Positions 7,209-15,900 of a stretch of DNA of 32,155 nt are shown here, piece by piece (the first letter of the stretch is position 1; each line of letters opens with the position of its first letter). Position numbers and translations under genes: made by a program. The notes beneath the pieces are model-generated. The model was not told the origin of the DNA. It was given only the letters and a program-made list of their open reading frames with translations, and ran no database searches. This stretch comes from Corynebacterium minutissimum (GTDB taxonomy: Bacteria > Actinomycetota > Actinomycetes > Mycobacteriales > Mycobacteriaceae), in assembly GCF_000805675.1 (NCBI RefSeq), contig NZ_JSEF01000020.1, positions 1-32,155 on the forward strand. The letters run 5' to 3'.

Positions 7209-9272
7209 ATGGCGGAAATGATTCCAGCAGTCCCGGTCAACTACGAGCCGATTACGGTCCCGGCCGGAACTGCCGTGGGTGCGGCAATGCGCGAGCATGA
7301 CCTGCCCAACAAGGGCCCCGAAGCAGTCGTCGTTGTTCGTGGTGCTGATGGCACCCTCTACGATCTGTCCCACACCCCGCAGACCGATGCTGAATTCACG
7401 CCCGTAGCCGCCTGCGAAGAGGACGGCCGCGCTGTTATCCGCCACTCCTGCGGACACGTCATGGCCCAGGCAGTGCAGGCGGAATTCCCCGGCACCAAGC
7501 TGGGCATTGGCCCGGCCATCGAGAATGGCTTTTACTTCGACTTCCAGACCGCTGAGCCCTTCACCCCCGAGGACCTCAAGGCGATTGAGAAGCGTATGAA
7601 GAAAATTATCAAGGGCGGCCAGCGCTTCGAACGCCGCGTGTACGAGACCACCGAGGAAGCCGAAGCAGCCCTCGCCAACGAGCCCTTCAAGCTGGAGCTG
7701 GTTCAGGACAAGGGCAATGTCGACCCGGATTCCGATGAGGCCGCCGAGGTTGGTGCCGGGGATCTGACCCACTACGACAACATCAATCCACGCACCGGTG
7801 AGGTGGAGTGGTTTGATCTGTGCCGTGGACCGCACGTTCCAACCACCAAGTACATTCCCGCTTTTACTCTGACGCGTTCTTCGGCCGCCTACTGGCGCGG
7901 TGACCAGTCTAAGGCTGGTCTGCAGCGTATCTACGGCACCGCCTTCGAATCCAAGGAGGCGCTTGAGTCCTACAAGACCATGGTTGAGGAGGCCGAAAAG
8001 CGCGACCACCGCCGCCTCGGTGCGGAGCTGGATTTGTTCTCCTTCCCGGATGAAATTGGCTCCGGCTTCCCGGTCTTCCACCCCAATGGTGCGACCGTGC
8101 GCATGGAGATGGAAGAGCACTCCCGCCGCCGCCACATCGCGGACGGCTACTCCTTCGTGTCCACCCCGCACCTGACCAAGGGTGACCTGTTCAAGAAGTC
8201 TGGTCACCTCGACTTCTACGCAGACGGTATGTTCCCGCCGATGCAGCTCGACGGCGAGTGGGATGAGGACGGCAACTGCACCAAGCAGCCGCAGGACTAC
8301 TACGCCAAGCCGATGAACTGCCCGATGCACAACCTCATCTTTGCCTCGCGTGGCCGCTCCTACCGTGAGCTGCCGCTGCGCCTCTTTGAGTTCGGTACGG
8401 TTTACCGCTACGAGAAGTCCGGCGTTATCCACGGCCTGACCCGTGCGCGTGGTTTTACCCAGGATGACTCCCACATCTACTGCACCCCCGAGCAGCTGGA
8501 GGAAGAGCTCACCAAGGTGCTGGAGTTCATCATCTCCTTGCTCAAGGACTACGGCTTGGATGACTTCTACCTCGAGCTATCCACCAAGGACCCCAACAAG
8601 TACGTTGGCTCGGATGAAATCTGGGAGCGCTCCACGAAGATCCTGCAGTCGGTAGCGGAGAAGTCTGGCCTCGACTTGGTCCCGGACCCAGCAGGCGCGG
8701 CTTTCTACGGTCCGAAGATTTCTGTGCAGGCACGCGATGCCATTGGCCGTACCTGGCAGATGTCGACCGTGCAGCTGGACTTCAACCTTCCGGAGCGCTT
8801 CGAGCTGGAGTACACGGCGTCGGACGGCACCAAGCAGCGCCCCATCATGATCCACCGCGCCCTGTTCGGTTCTATTGAGCGCTTCTTTGGTGTGCTTCTT
8901 GAGCACTACGCTGGTGCTTTCCCAGCCTGGCTGGCCCCGCACCAGGTGGTTGGCATTCCGGTTGCTGATACCTTCGCCCCACACCTGGAGGAGGTCTGCG
9001 CCGAACTGCGCAAGCGTGGACTGCGCGCAGACGTGGATACTTCCGATGACCGTATGCAGAAGAAGATCCGCAACCACACCACCGGCAAGGTTCCTTTCAT
9101 GCTCTTGGCCGGTGAACGCGACGTTGAAGCCAATGCGGTGTCCTTCCGTTTCCTCGACGGCACTCAGGTCAACGGTGTGCCGGTGGCAACCGCTGTGGAG
9201 GTCATTGAGGCGTGGGTCCGCGAGCGCAACAACGCTCAACCAACCAAGGACAGCATCGCCGAGCGCGTCTAA
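7209..9272 (+). CDS. thrS: Threonyl-tRNA synthetase
   Basis: A 687-residue class II aminoacyl-tRNA synthetase that charges tRNA-Thr. The start is ATG 7209, with AAAGGAG (7191-7197) 11 bases before it; a GTG at 7182 is in frame but would put that site inside the gene. Landmarks run in order: an N-terminal TGS domain; the editing domain with HSCGH; the catalytic core with zinc-site motif MNCPMHN; class II motif 2 as [12 protein letters not shown]; motif 3 as [16 protein letters not shown]; and a C-terminal anticodon-binding domain starting near PHQVVGIPV. The length is normal for actinobacteria. It opens the thrS, HIT, pgsA, patA, pimA series seen in related genera. Confidence 0.98.
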   Translation: MAEMIPAVPVNYEPITVPAGTAVGAAMREHDLPNKGPEAVVVVRGADGTLYDLSHTPQTDAEFTPVAACEEDGRAVIRHSCGHVMAQAVQAEFPGTKLGIGPAIENGFYFDFQTAEPFTPEDLKAIEKRMKKIIKGGQRFERRVYETTEEAEAALANEPFKLELVQDKGNVDPDSDEAAEVGAGDLTHYDNINPRTGEVEWFDLCRGPHVPTTKYIPAFTLTRSSAAYWRGDQSKAGLQRIYGTAFESKEALESYKTMVEEAEKRDHRRLGAELDLFSFPDEIGSGFPVFHPNGATVRMEMEEHSRRRHIADGYSFVSTPHLTKGDLFKKSGHLDFYADGMFPPMQLDGEWDEDGNCTKQPQDYYAKPMNCPMHNLIFASRGRSYRELPLRLFEFGTVYRYEKSGVIHGLTRARGFTQDDSHIYCTPEQLEEELTKVLEFIISLLKDYGLDDFYLELSTKDPNKYVGSDEIWERSTKILQSVAEKSGLDLVPDPAGAAFYGPKISVQARDAIGRTWQMSTVQLDFNLPERFELEYTASDGTKQRPIMIHRALFGSIERFFGVLLEHYAGAFPAWLAPHQVVGIPVADTFAPHLEEVCAELRKRGLRADVDTSDDRMQKKIRNHTTGKVPFMLLAGERDVEANAVSFRFLDGTQVNGVPVATAVEVIEAWVRERNNAQPTKDSIAERV

Positions 9273-9338
9273 GTGGTTTCTGAGACGACAACGTCCAGGC
9301 AGGGGAGTCTGGACCCCACAGAAAGGACGAAACACAGA

Positions 9339-9917
9339 GTGGAAGAGTACGTCGATACCGGCCTGGGAACCCCCGACCGCTTGGAGCGCCTGTGGGCGCC
9401 GTACCGCATGAGCTACATCAAGCGGGAGGGTGGTGCCGGCGACGTGCCCAAGACCGCTCGAAATCCTTTCGTCGAGATTCCGCAGATGTCGGATGAAGAA
9501 GGGCTCATCGTGGCGCGCGGTGAGCTGGTGTACTGCGTGCTTAATCTGTATCCCTACAACGCAGGCCACATGATGGTCATCCCGTACCGCCAGGAATCTG
9601 AGCTAGAGAACCTGACCGAAAAAGAGTCCCAGGAACTTTTCCGGTTTGCCCAGGCTGCTATTCGGGTGCTCAAGAAGGTTTCGGGTCCTGATGCGGTCAA
9701 TGCTGGGTTTAACCTGGGACGCGCCTCGGGAGGATCTGTGGGTCAGCATCTTCATATGCATATTGTGCCGCGCTGGAGTGGAGACTCGAATTTCATGACT
9801 ATTGTGGATGGAGTCAAAGTGCTGCCTCAGCTCCTCAAAGATACCCGCTCTCTGCTCGCACAGGGGTGGGCGGAGCTCGCCGCCGAGGGACTCATTCCAG
9901 GAGAAGCACATGCTTAG
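9339..9917 (+). CDS. HIT-family hydrolase, Ap4A phosphorylase-like
   Basis: The histidine-triad motif QHLHMHIVPRW (His137, 139 and 141 from this start) identifies a HIT-fold nucleotide hydrolase. The protein follows the M. tuberculosis Rv2613c pattern closely (DRLERLWAPYRM, NLYPYNAGHMMVIPYR). That protein has been characterised as a diadenosine tetraphosphate phosphorylase, so cleavage of dinucleoside polyphosphates is likely. I use the GTG at 9339, which follows GAAAGGA (9321-9327). A longer in-frame GTG start at 9273 directly abuts the thrS stop and would add 22 residues without a ribosome-binding site. The gene overlaps pgsA by eight bases, so the two are probably translationally coupled. 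Its link to lipid synthesis may be only operon membership. Confidence 0.9.
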   Translation: MEEYVDTGLGTPDRLERLWAPYRMSYIKREGGAGDVPKTARNPFVEIPQMSDEEGLIVARGELVYCVLNLYPYNAGHMMVIPYRQESELENLTEKESQELFRFAQAAIRVLKKVSGPDAVNAGFNLGRASGGSVGQHLHMHIVPRWSGDSNFMTIVDGVKVLPQLLKDTRSLLAQGWAELAAEGLIPGEAHA

Positions 9918-10536
9918 TGTTCATGGGCGCAAGCCCGCCGCCGTCGTTGTGGTACCGGTGGCCAAACTCTTCCTCAAGATGGGCTTGACCCCGAACGTGG
10001 TGACTGTGGTGGGAACCATCGTCACCATTGCCATCTCGGTTATCTTGATCCCGCTCGATCACCTCTTTGCTGCCGCTATTCTGTCGGGCCTTTTCTCCGC
10101 GTTCGACATGCTCGATGGCACTATGGCGCGCCTGACCACGGGCGGATCGAAGTTTGGTGCGACGCTGGATGCCTCGTGTGATCGCATCACCGACGGAGCA
10201 CTGTTCGCCGCCATTGCCTACTGGATGGTCTACGTCGACCACGCCCACCCGTTAAACTTTGCTGCTTGCATGATTGTGCTGGTCAGCTCCCAGGTCATCT
10301 CTTATGTCAAGGCCCGTGGAGAAGCTTCCGGTTTTAAGATGGTCGGCGGTCTTGTCGAACGCCCCGAACGCCTTATTCTTGGCCTCGGCGGCGTGGGCCT
10401 CGAGGGACTCGGCGTTCCCTATGCTCTGGAGATTGCGTTGTGGTTGCTGGCCGTGGGGTCGATTTTCACTATCTACCAGCGCATGCGTCAGGCAGCACGC
10501 CAGGACACCAAATCGCGGTTCATGAAGGACCTGTAG
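9910..10536 (+). CDS. pgsA: Phosphatidylinositol phosphate synthase (CDP-alcohol phosphatidyltransferase)
   Basis: A 208-residue membrane enzyme. The CDP-alcohol phosphatidyltransferase signature is complete: Asp66, Asp69-Gly70, Ala73-Arg74, Gly83, Asp87 and Asp91 in the segment from DMLDGTMARL to LDASCDR. These acidic residues bind the metal and the CDP-diacylglycerol. About six membrane helices are visible. By position next to patA and pimA it corresponds to mycobacterial pgsA1 (PIPS). That enzyme joins CDP-DAG to inositol 1-phosphate, giving PI-phosphate, the precursor of PI and PIMs. AGGAG (9899-9903) precedes the ATG, which lies inside the end of the HIT gene. Confidence 0.93.
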   Translation: MLSVHGRKPAAVVVVPVAKLFLKMGLTPNVVTVVGTIVTIAISVILIPLDHLFAAAILSGLFSAFDMLDGTMARLTTGGSKFGATLDASCDRITDGALFAAIAYWMVYVDHAHPLNFAACMIVLVSSQVISYVKARGEASGFKMVGGLVERPERLILGLGGVGLEGLGVPYALEIALWLLAVGSIFTIYQRMRQAARQDTKSRFMKDL

Positions 10537-10572
10537 AAACCTACCCCCATTCCCAAGGAGTGAGCAGCCACC

Positions 10573-11478
10573 ATGGTACGTGTGAATCGGGAGAACCTTA
10601 CTGCTGCGGCATATATTGCTTGCTGGAAGATTGTGCGTTATCTTCCACAGCCGGTTGCTGCGTGGTTGTTTGAACGCGGCGCTGACTATGCCAGTGACAA
10701 TGGTGCAGGGATGGAACAGCTGCGCCAGAATCTCAGCCGTGTCGTGGGCCCAGAGAACGTCACCCGCGAGTTGGTGCGGGACTCTATGCGGTCCTACATG
10801 CGCTATTGGCTTGAGGCTTTTCGCTTGCCCGCCATCCACGCGGACCCGTCTTTGCATGGGCAGCTTCTTGCTGGAATGAAGGGCAAAGAGTATTCGGATG
10901 CGTCCATCGCGTCCGGCCGTGGAGTCATCTTTGCTCTGCCACACTCGGGAAATTGGGACATGGCCGGTGTGTTCTGCGTGAACCACTATGGAGGCTTCAC
11001 CACGGTGGCGGAGAGACTGAAGCCGGAGGCGCTTTTCGACGCCTTCGTGGACTACCGTGAAAGCCTCGGCTTCACCGTCCTGCCCTTGACCGGAGCCTCG
11101 TCCTCACCTTTCCCGCGTCTCAAAGACACCTTAGAGCGTGGCGGTGTTGTGTGCCTTCTGGCTGAACGGGACCTTACCCGCACCGGCGTCACCGTGGATT
11201 TCATGGGAGAGGAGGCTAACGTGGCGGCTGGCCCGGCCCAATTGGCCATCGAAACTGGTGCAGCACTGCATGTCGTGCATTCCTTTTTTGAGGGCGATGG
11301 CTGGGGACTTTCCGTAAGCCCTGAGATAGAAGTCACGACACTGCAGGAGACCTGCCAGCGGATGGCGGATGGCTTTGCCAAGAATATCCGTGAGCATCCG
11401 GAAGACTGGCACATGCTGCAGCCTCAGTGGAACGCGGACGTTAAACGTCGTCGCCGGAAGCAACGAGACAGGAAGTAG
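10573..11478 (+). CDS. patA: Phosphatidylinositol mannoside acyltransferase
   Basis: A 301-residue membrane-associated acyltransferase of the LpxL/HtrB-like family. The HxxxxD active site is ALPHSGNWD, with His124 and Asp129, matching the catalytic pair described for mycobacterial PatA. PatA transfers a fatty acyl chain from acyl-CoA to the 6-position of the mannose made by PimA, giving acyl-PIM. A hydrophobic N-terminal part and a basic C-terminal tail (RRRRKQRDRK) fit membrane attachment on the cytosolic side. AAGGAG (10555-10560) lies before the ATG. It sits between the PI synthase and pimA, so three successive enzymes of PIM synthesis are adjacent. Confidence 0.93.
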   Translation: MVRVNRENLTAAAYIACWKIVRYLPQPVAAWLFERGADYASDNGAGMEQLRQNLSRVVGPENVTRELVRDSMRSYMRYWLEAFRLPAIHADPSLHGQLLAGMKGKEYSDASIASGRGVIFALPHSGNWDMAGVFCVNHYGGFTTVAERLKPEALFDAFVDYRESLGFTVLPLTGASSSPFPRLKDTLERGGVVCLLAERDLTRTGVTVDFMGEEANVAAGPAQLAIETGAALHVVHSFFEGDGWGLSVSPEIEVTTLQETCQRMADGFAKNIREHPEDWHMLQPQWNADVKRRRRKQRDRK

Positions 11479-11495
11479 GCAAGAGGAGGACCATC

Positions 11496-12614
11496 ATGCG
11501 CATCGGTATTGTCTGTCCCTACTCTTTTGACGAGCCGGGCGGAGTTCAGGCCCACATCCTTGACTTGGCTACTGTCTTCATCGAGCAAGGACACGACGTG
11601 CAGGTGTTGGGGCCGGCGGCGTCAAGCACGCAGGTGCCTAGCTTTGTCCACAAAGGCGGCTGGGCAATCCCAATTACCTACAACGGATCCGTGGCCCGCC
11701 TCGCTATCGGCCCGCAGGTGGGCCGCAATATCAAGCGTTTCATCCGGGAGGGGCAGTTCGACGTCCTTCACATCCACGAGCCCAATTCGCCGAGCTACTC
11801 CATGGCGGCGTTGGCTATGGTCCAAGGTCCCATCGTGGCGACTTACCATGCGTCCGCCTCGAGTTCTCTGGTTCTTACCTTGGCCAAACCTATGCTTCGC
11901 CCGTACTTGGAGAAGATCCGCGGTGGAATTGCCGTGTCGGAGATGGCGCGGCGCTGGCAGGTAGAGCAGCTTGGTGGCGATCCCGTTCTTATCCCGAATG
12001 GCGTGGATACCTCGGTCTATGCCCGCGAACGCGCGCTGGCTAAAAACCATGCACAGCGAAGCGAAGGTGGTAGCGAGGAACCCGTGGAAATAGTGTTCCT
12101 GGGGCGCCTCGATGAACCGCGCAAAGGCTTAGACATTCTGCTTGAGGCCCTCACACTACTTCCCGAGAAGGTGCGCGTGACTGTCATGGGAGGTGGCCAC
12201 CCTCGTAGTGTTCCCGGCGTGGACTTCGTCGGACGCGTCAGCGATGCGGAGAAGGCCGCCATCCTTGGGCGTGCGGATATCTATGTTGCTCCCAATACAG
12301 GAGGGGAGAGTTTCGGCATCGTGCTCGTGGAGGCTATGGCGGCGGGCTGTGCCGTGGTGGCCTCAGACCTCGAAGCTTTTGCCGCGGTGTGCAATATCGA
12401 ATCGGATTCTCCCGCGGGCGTGCTTTTCCGCAACGGGGACGCTACGGACCTCGCGCGAGTGCTTGAGGAGCTCGTGAAAAGTCCTGACAAGCGAGCGGCC
12501 TTGACTCAGGCAGGCGAGCAGCGCGCTCGTGAGTACGACTGGGACCACGTTGCCGCAGCCGTGATGCAGGTCTATGAAACTGTGGCTGATGGAACGAAGG
12601 TGCAGGTGAAGTAG
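11496..12614 (+). CDS. pimA: Phosphatidylinositol alpha-mannosyltransferase PimA (GT4)
   Basis: A 372-residue GT-B glycosyltransferase of family GT4. PimA moves mannose from GDP-mannose to the 2-position of the PI inositol on the inner face of the membrane, the first step of PIM, lipomannan and lipoarabinomannan synthesis. Visible landmarks are the N-terminal Rossmann start IGIVCPYSFDEPGGVQ with the glycine-rich acceptor loop, the LHIHEPNSPSY and ATYHAS segments, and the C-terminal donor site with the EX7E motif ESFGIVLVE. AGAGGAGGA precedes the ATG. A stretch at residues 180-195 (KNHAQRSEGGSEEP) is a loosely conserved insertion between the two domains. Confidence 0.94.
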   Translation: MRIGIVCPYSFDEPGGVQAHILDLATVFIEQGHDVQVLGPAASSTQVPSFVHKGGWAIPITYNGSVARLAIGPQVGRNIKRFIREGQFDVLHIHEPNSPSYSMAALAMVQGPIVATYHASASSSLVLTLAKPMLRPYLEKIRGGIAVSEMARRWQVEQLGGDPVLIPNGVDTSVYARERALAKNHAQRSEGGSEEPVEIVFLGRLDEPRKGLDILLEALTLLPEKVRVTVMGGGHPRSVPGVDFVGRVSDAEKAAILGRADIYVAPNTGGESFGIVLVEAMAAGCAVVASDLEAFAAVCNIESDSPAGVLFRNGDATDLARVLEELVKSPDKRAALTQAGEQRAREYDWDHVAAAVMQVYETVADGTKVQVK

Positions 12615-13073
12615 ATGGCTATTGAGCTCGTCATCGTCTTGGGCCTGGTGCTCGTCATTGCTATGTGGGCACTGTTGACGGCGCAGCGCCTCAACTCTCT
12701 ACACATCCGTACTGACGCGGCCCTCGCACAGCTTGAGGCTACCCTTGACCGTCGAGCGGCGGTGGTCAGTGCGCTGGCTCCAGAGCTCGAAAACCTTGCG
12801 GCGCGCGCTGAGTCCACGGACTTGACCCAGGGTCATTTCGATGAGCGCACGACACGTGAGCGAGAGCTATCTGCAGCGATTGCGCAGCGCTTTGATACCC
12901 GCCCTGCCTTGCTTGCCGACGCCGAAGGGCGCATCCACCTTGCCCACCGCTTCTACAACGAGGCGGTCAGCGATACCCGCGCCCTACGCCTGCGTCCGGC
13001 AGTGAAGTGGCTCCGCTTGGGCGGCACGGCCAAGCTTCCGGAGTTCTTTGAGCTCAGCCAGATCGACGTTTAA
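12615..13073 (+). CDS. Small LemA-like membrane protein
   Basis: A 152-residue protein whose ATG directly abuts the pimA stop. Residues 1-22 are one membrane helix; the rest is helical and charged and probably cytosolic. The pattern is LemA-like. A central helix has the ...LDRRAAVVSAL form, and the C-terminus reads AHRFYNEAVSDTRAL...LP EFFEL, matching LemA's (Y/F)N..V.....FP...FF region. The match is partial and the protein is short for LemA, so the family is tentative. M. tuberculosis also has a membrane protein gene after pimA (Rv2609c). It may support PIM assembly, but no catalytic residues are seen. Its stop codon overlaps that of the convergent glycosyltransferase. Confidence 0.75.
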   Translation: MAIELVIVLGLVLVIAMWALLTAQRLNSLHIRTDAALAQLEATLDRRAAVVSALAPELENLAARAESTDLTQGHFDERTTRERELSAAIAQRFDTRPALLADAEGRIHLAHRFYNEAVSDTRALRLRPAVKWLRLGGTAKLPEFFELSQIDV

Positions 13074-14335
13074 TCTGCCCGCGTTGACTGCGCCGCAGTC
13101 CGTGCGGCGGTGAACTCAAGGCGATGCCACATGAGGGCGGTCAAAGTCATGCTGAGAATCAGCAGGTTGCGCACCACAAGCGCGTAGACCGGCCGCAGAT
13201 TCTCTCCCAGGTGAAGCCACACGTAGTCATAACCATAGGGATAGATATACGTCCCCAGTGCTGCAGCGGCTACCGCGAGAATGGCCATGATTGTGCGCAG
13301 CCCAGTTCGGTCGGGCGCCAACCGCTTTTCTTCTGGTGTTTCCCGGGGAATCTCCGCGCGGATAGCTACCGCGAGGATGGGGCCAAGCCACACGATGTAC
13401 TGCGGTGAGAAGACCTTATTGGTTGCAATGAGCAGAAGAATTGCGGCAACGAAGAACACCACGGTGGAATGAGCATCCCACCCGCCGCGTAGTAAATGAG
13501 AAGCAGCCACAGCGACCATCCACACCAGGGCACACACCATGGCGATCGTGCTGAGCGTTAATGTAGTGCCGACACCAGGGCCGGTGATCTCATAGCTTTT
13601 GGATGCGGCATAACCTATCTCCCACGTGCCAGGGTGACGGTGCGCCTGAAGAACGTGCCACGTGGCCGCAAGAGATTCGATTTGCAGCCCTCGTGCCTCT
13701 TGGTAGGACAGGGGAGACACAAGCCTATCCACGCCGGTCAGCGCTGCAACAGCCAGGCATGTTCCCACAATGGTTCCACAGAACGCGGCTAAGCGTTGCC
13801 AGGTGGTTCGTGAACGAGCAGCCCCCACCAAGCCCGCGGCGAGCACACCCGGCCAGAGCTTGACGGTGGTAGCCCATGCGAGGAGCGCAGAGGCTATGCG
13901 TGGATAAGTAGCGAGGAGTCCGCCTGCGCCAGCAACGAGGAGTGCTGGGTACAAGTCAAGGCGCCACACAAAGACATGTCCGGCTGCCGTGCCGAAGAAA
14001 ACCCAGAACCATGCGGCTGCAAACACGGAGCGCCGACCGTCATTGTTGCGGAGGAGGAGGGCCAGGAAGAGGGCGTCGGCCAGCAGCATCATGACTGTAA
14101 AGGCCACGCGGTAGTTATCGGCATTATCTCCGGTAAGCCATGCCAGCACGACGCTCGGCCACGTGCCCGGCTGCGGATACTCCGTCATCGCGGAACTGTC
14201 GTCGCCGTAGACACCTTCCAAGTAGTAGTGGAGGTCTCCTCCCGGCATGCCATTGCCTAAGAGCAAGGCAATGAGTAGGACGCGGGCATTGGCCCACCCA
14301 GCCCATACGGCGGGAACTTTAACGATTGTTTTCAA
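13070..14335 (-). CDS. Membrane glycosyltransferase, GT-C fold, GT87/DUF2029-like
   Basis: About 420 residues with ten or more hydrophobic helices and an early acidic loop (GGDLHYYLEGVYGDDSS), the typical catalytic loop of GT-C enzymes that use polyprenyl-phosphate sugars outside the membrane. GT87/DUF2029 includes mycobacterial PimE and arabinofuranosyltransferases, so it may add mannose or arabinose to PIM/LAM or arabinogalactan. No ATG lies near the start. I use TTG 14335 (MKTIVKVPAVWAG), which overlaps the end of the DUF3817 gene by 17 bases. Other non-ATG starts further upstream are possible. Placement opposite the PIM operon supports, but does not prove, a lipoglycan role. Confidence 0.75.
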   Translation of the reverse strand: MKTIVKVPAVWAGWANARVLLIALLLGNGMPGGDLHYYLEGVYGDDSSAMTEYPQPGTWPSVVLAWLTGDNADNYRVAFTVMMLLADALFLALLLRNNDGRRSVFAAAWFWVFFGTAAGHVFVWRLDLYPALLVAGAGGLLATYPRIASALLAWATTVKLWPGVLAAGLVGAARSRTTWQRLAAFCGTIVGTCLAVAALTGVDRLVSPLSYQEARGLQIESLAATWHVLQAHRHPGTWEIGYAASKSYEITGPGVGTTLTLSTIAMVCALVWMVAVAASHLLRGGWDAHSTVVFFVAAILLLIATNKVFSPQYIVWLGPILAVAIRAEIPRETPEEKRLAPDRTGLRTIMAILAVAAAALGTYIYPYGYDYVWLHLGENLRPVYALVVRNLLILSMTLTALMWHRLEFTAARTAAQSTRAD

Positions 14336-14801
14336 TGGCGGATTCAACGTCGACGGGTGGGCCCAGCACCAGCAGGACACTGAAAACAATGGCCACGACG
14401 ATGAGGCCAATGATGGCGGTGCGCACTGGATGGCGCACGGCCTGAGCGAGGATCGTGTCGAAGAATCCCTGCGGTTGCGCATCATCGGCAAAACGCCACG
14501 GTCCATTAACTAAACCGCGCTTGGATACCCAGACGGCAAAGGGCAGTGCAGCGAACGGAATAACGGTCACCACCAACCCGAGGATGCCAACGCCGAGCGG
14601 CCAGCGGTTATTAATCCACACCAGGGCGGTCATGAGCAAGAAGCACAGGAAGCCAAAACCGTGGATTCCGCCCGCGAAGGGGGTAAGAGCCTCGGTGGTT
14701 CCGGAGTACTTGAGGATCATGGAAAGAATGAGCAGTGCCCATGTGAACATCTCGAGGTAGGCGGCCACGCGGTGCACGCTGTGTGGAGTAGTTGATGTCA
14801 T
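14319..14801 (-). CDS. DUF3817 integral membrane protein
   Basis: A 160-residue protein with about four hydrophobic helices. The start (MTSTTPHSVHRVAAYLEMFTW), with its HRVA..LE...W pattern, and the FAGGIHGFGF segment are typical of DUF3817, common in Actinobacteria and of unknown function. The ATG at 14801 is preferred over upstream GTG/ATG codons because a -10 box TAGTAT (plus-strand 14809-14814) ends exactly seven bases before it, pointing to a leaderless message. There is a soluble loop before the last helix (RGLVNGPWRFADDAQPQ). It is co-transcribed with, and overlaps, the downstream GT-C glycosyltransferase gene. Confidence 0.85.
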   Translation of the reverse strand: MTSTTPHSVHRVAAYLEMFTWALLILSMILKYSGTTEALTPFAGGIHGFGFLCFLLMTALVWINNRWPLGVGILGLVVTVIPFAALPFAVWVSKRGLVNGPWRFADDAQPQGFFDTILAQAVRHPVRTAIIGLIVVAIVFSVLLVLGPPVDVESAIENNR

Positions 14802-14906
14802 GCGGAACATACTACGCACTAACGTCGAAGGAGCTGAACCCTGTGAGTAAGATGGGCGAGGTTAGTGTGGTGCGCGCCATAAGCAACAGTTGAGGAGGAT
14901 GACAGC
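14802..14906. promoter_or_regulatory. Divergent promoter region of DUF3817 and tesB
   Basis: On the minus strand, TAGTAT (complement of 14809-14814) with TTCAGC 18 bases further upstream forms a promoter whose start point falls on the DUF3817 ATG. On the plus strand, TAAGAT (14848-14853) or TAGTGT (14863-14868) could serve tesB, which has a clear GAGGAGG ribosome-binding site. No operator-like repeat is obvious. Confidence 0.45.
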
Positions 14907-15773
14907 ATGGCATCGGTGGCACAGGCGGTCGATATTGAGCAGGTAGGTGAGGATACTTTCCGCAGCCCTATTGTGCCTTCCCGCATTGAGCGCACCTTTG
15001 GCGGTCAGACGATGGCGCAGGCACTTCACGCGGCGCAGCGCACCGTCGAGGGCAAGTTGGCCCATTCGCTGCACTGCTACTTCGTGGGGCCGGGGGATTC
15101 AAGCCAGCCGGCTACTCTGCACGTCGAGCGGGTGCGCGATGGCCGCTCCTTTGCCACCCGGCACGTGCGCGTTTTTCAAGAGGAGCGCCTTATCTTTGTT
15201 CTCATCGCCAGCTTCCATAAGAGTGGAGACACTGGTCCGGAACATCAGGACCCGATGCCGGTAGTGCCCGCGCCGGAGACCATTACGGAGTCACCGTATG
15301 CCACCCGCATCATTTTGAAGGAGTGGGAGGACTGGGACGTGCGCCTCGTTCCGGAGAAGGACCGTGACCCCACTGCTGCGGAAACCACGGGCGCCGGATT
15401 TCGCAATATTTGGTTCCGTAACACCGGAGCCGCGCTTGCCGACGCCCCCTCCCAGGCCCTCCATCAGGCTGCACTGCTCTACATGTCTGATATGACACTT
15501 ATCCGCTCTGCGCTCTTGCCACACCAGGGCGATCGCATTCAGCTGGCTAGCCTTGATCACTCCCTGTGGTTCCTGCGCCCAGTGCGTGCGGATGAATGGA
15601 TGCTCTATTCCCAATCGTCTCCTTCGGCACAGAGCGGTACCGGTTTGGCGCAAGGCAAAATTTTCAACCAACGCGGCGAATTAGTTGCCGTAGCCATGCA
15701 GGAAGGGCTGACTCGCACGATGCGGGAGGACGTTAGCGGCTCAACCGCCAATGGTAATTGGCAAAACGTCTAA
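14907..15773 (+). CDS. tesB: Acyl-CoA thioesterase II
   Basis: A 288-residue double-hotdog thioesterase that hydrolyses acyl-CoA to free fatty acid and CoA. The first hotdog starts with FGGQTMAQALHAA and HSLHCYFVGPGD; the second carries ASLDHSLWFLRP. The catalytic Asp-Thr-Gln set of E. coli TesB corresponds to the Asp of SLDHSLWF, the Ser/Thr of SAQSGTGLAQG, and Gln in AMQEGLTR. GAGGAGG lies eight bases before the ATG. The gene stands alone, with its own promoter region and about 125 bases before yebC. The same gene precedes yebC at a short distance in mycobacteria. The physiological substrate is not shown by the sequence. Confidence 0.94.
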   Translation: MASVAQAVDIEQVGEDTFRSPIVPSRIERTFGGQTMAQALHAAQRTVEGKLAHSLHCYFVGPGDSSQPATLHVERVRDGRSFATRHVRVFQEERLIFVLIASFHKSGDTGPEHQDPMPVVPAPETITESPYATRIILKEWEDWDVRLVPEKDRDPTAAETTGAGFRNIWFRNTGAALADAPSQALHQAALLYMSDMTLIRSALLPHQGDRIQLASLDHSLWFLRPVRADEWMLYSQSSPSAQSGTGLAQGKIFNQRGELVAVAMQEGLTRTMREDVSGSTANGNWQNV

Positions 15774-15857
15774 GCCGACCTAGTCAGCAGACAAAGGTAG
15801 GTCAACACCGTATAGGCGCCTGGGGCACCCCGAGTAATGCTGGCGGCGGCAGGGCCG

Positions 15858-15863
15858 TATAAT
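15858..15863 (+). promoter_or_regulatory. -10 box of the yebC promoter
   Basis: TATAAT at 15858-15863 is a perfect consensus -10. It leaves a leader of about 30 bases before the yebC ATG, which has GAAAGGGA as ribosome-binding site. No clear -35 is seen. The tesB-yebC gap otherwise contains no obvious signal. Confidence 0.6.
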
Positions 15864-15900
15864 TGCACCAGTTTCACACATGCACATCGAAAGGGATGAC

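Noticed and set aside
5666..7240. Long minus-strand open frame opposite the DyP gene
   Set aside because: A shadow of the DyP and flanking sequence with no ribosome-binding site, no domain and unlikely composition.
9273..9338. The HIT protein starting at GTG 9273
   Set aside because: There is no Shine-Dalgarno sequence for it, while GAAAGGA precedes the GTG at 9339. The longer form cannot be fully excluded because of coupling to thrS.
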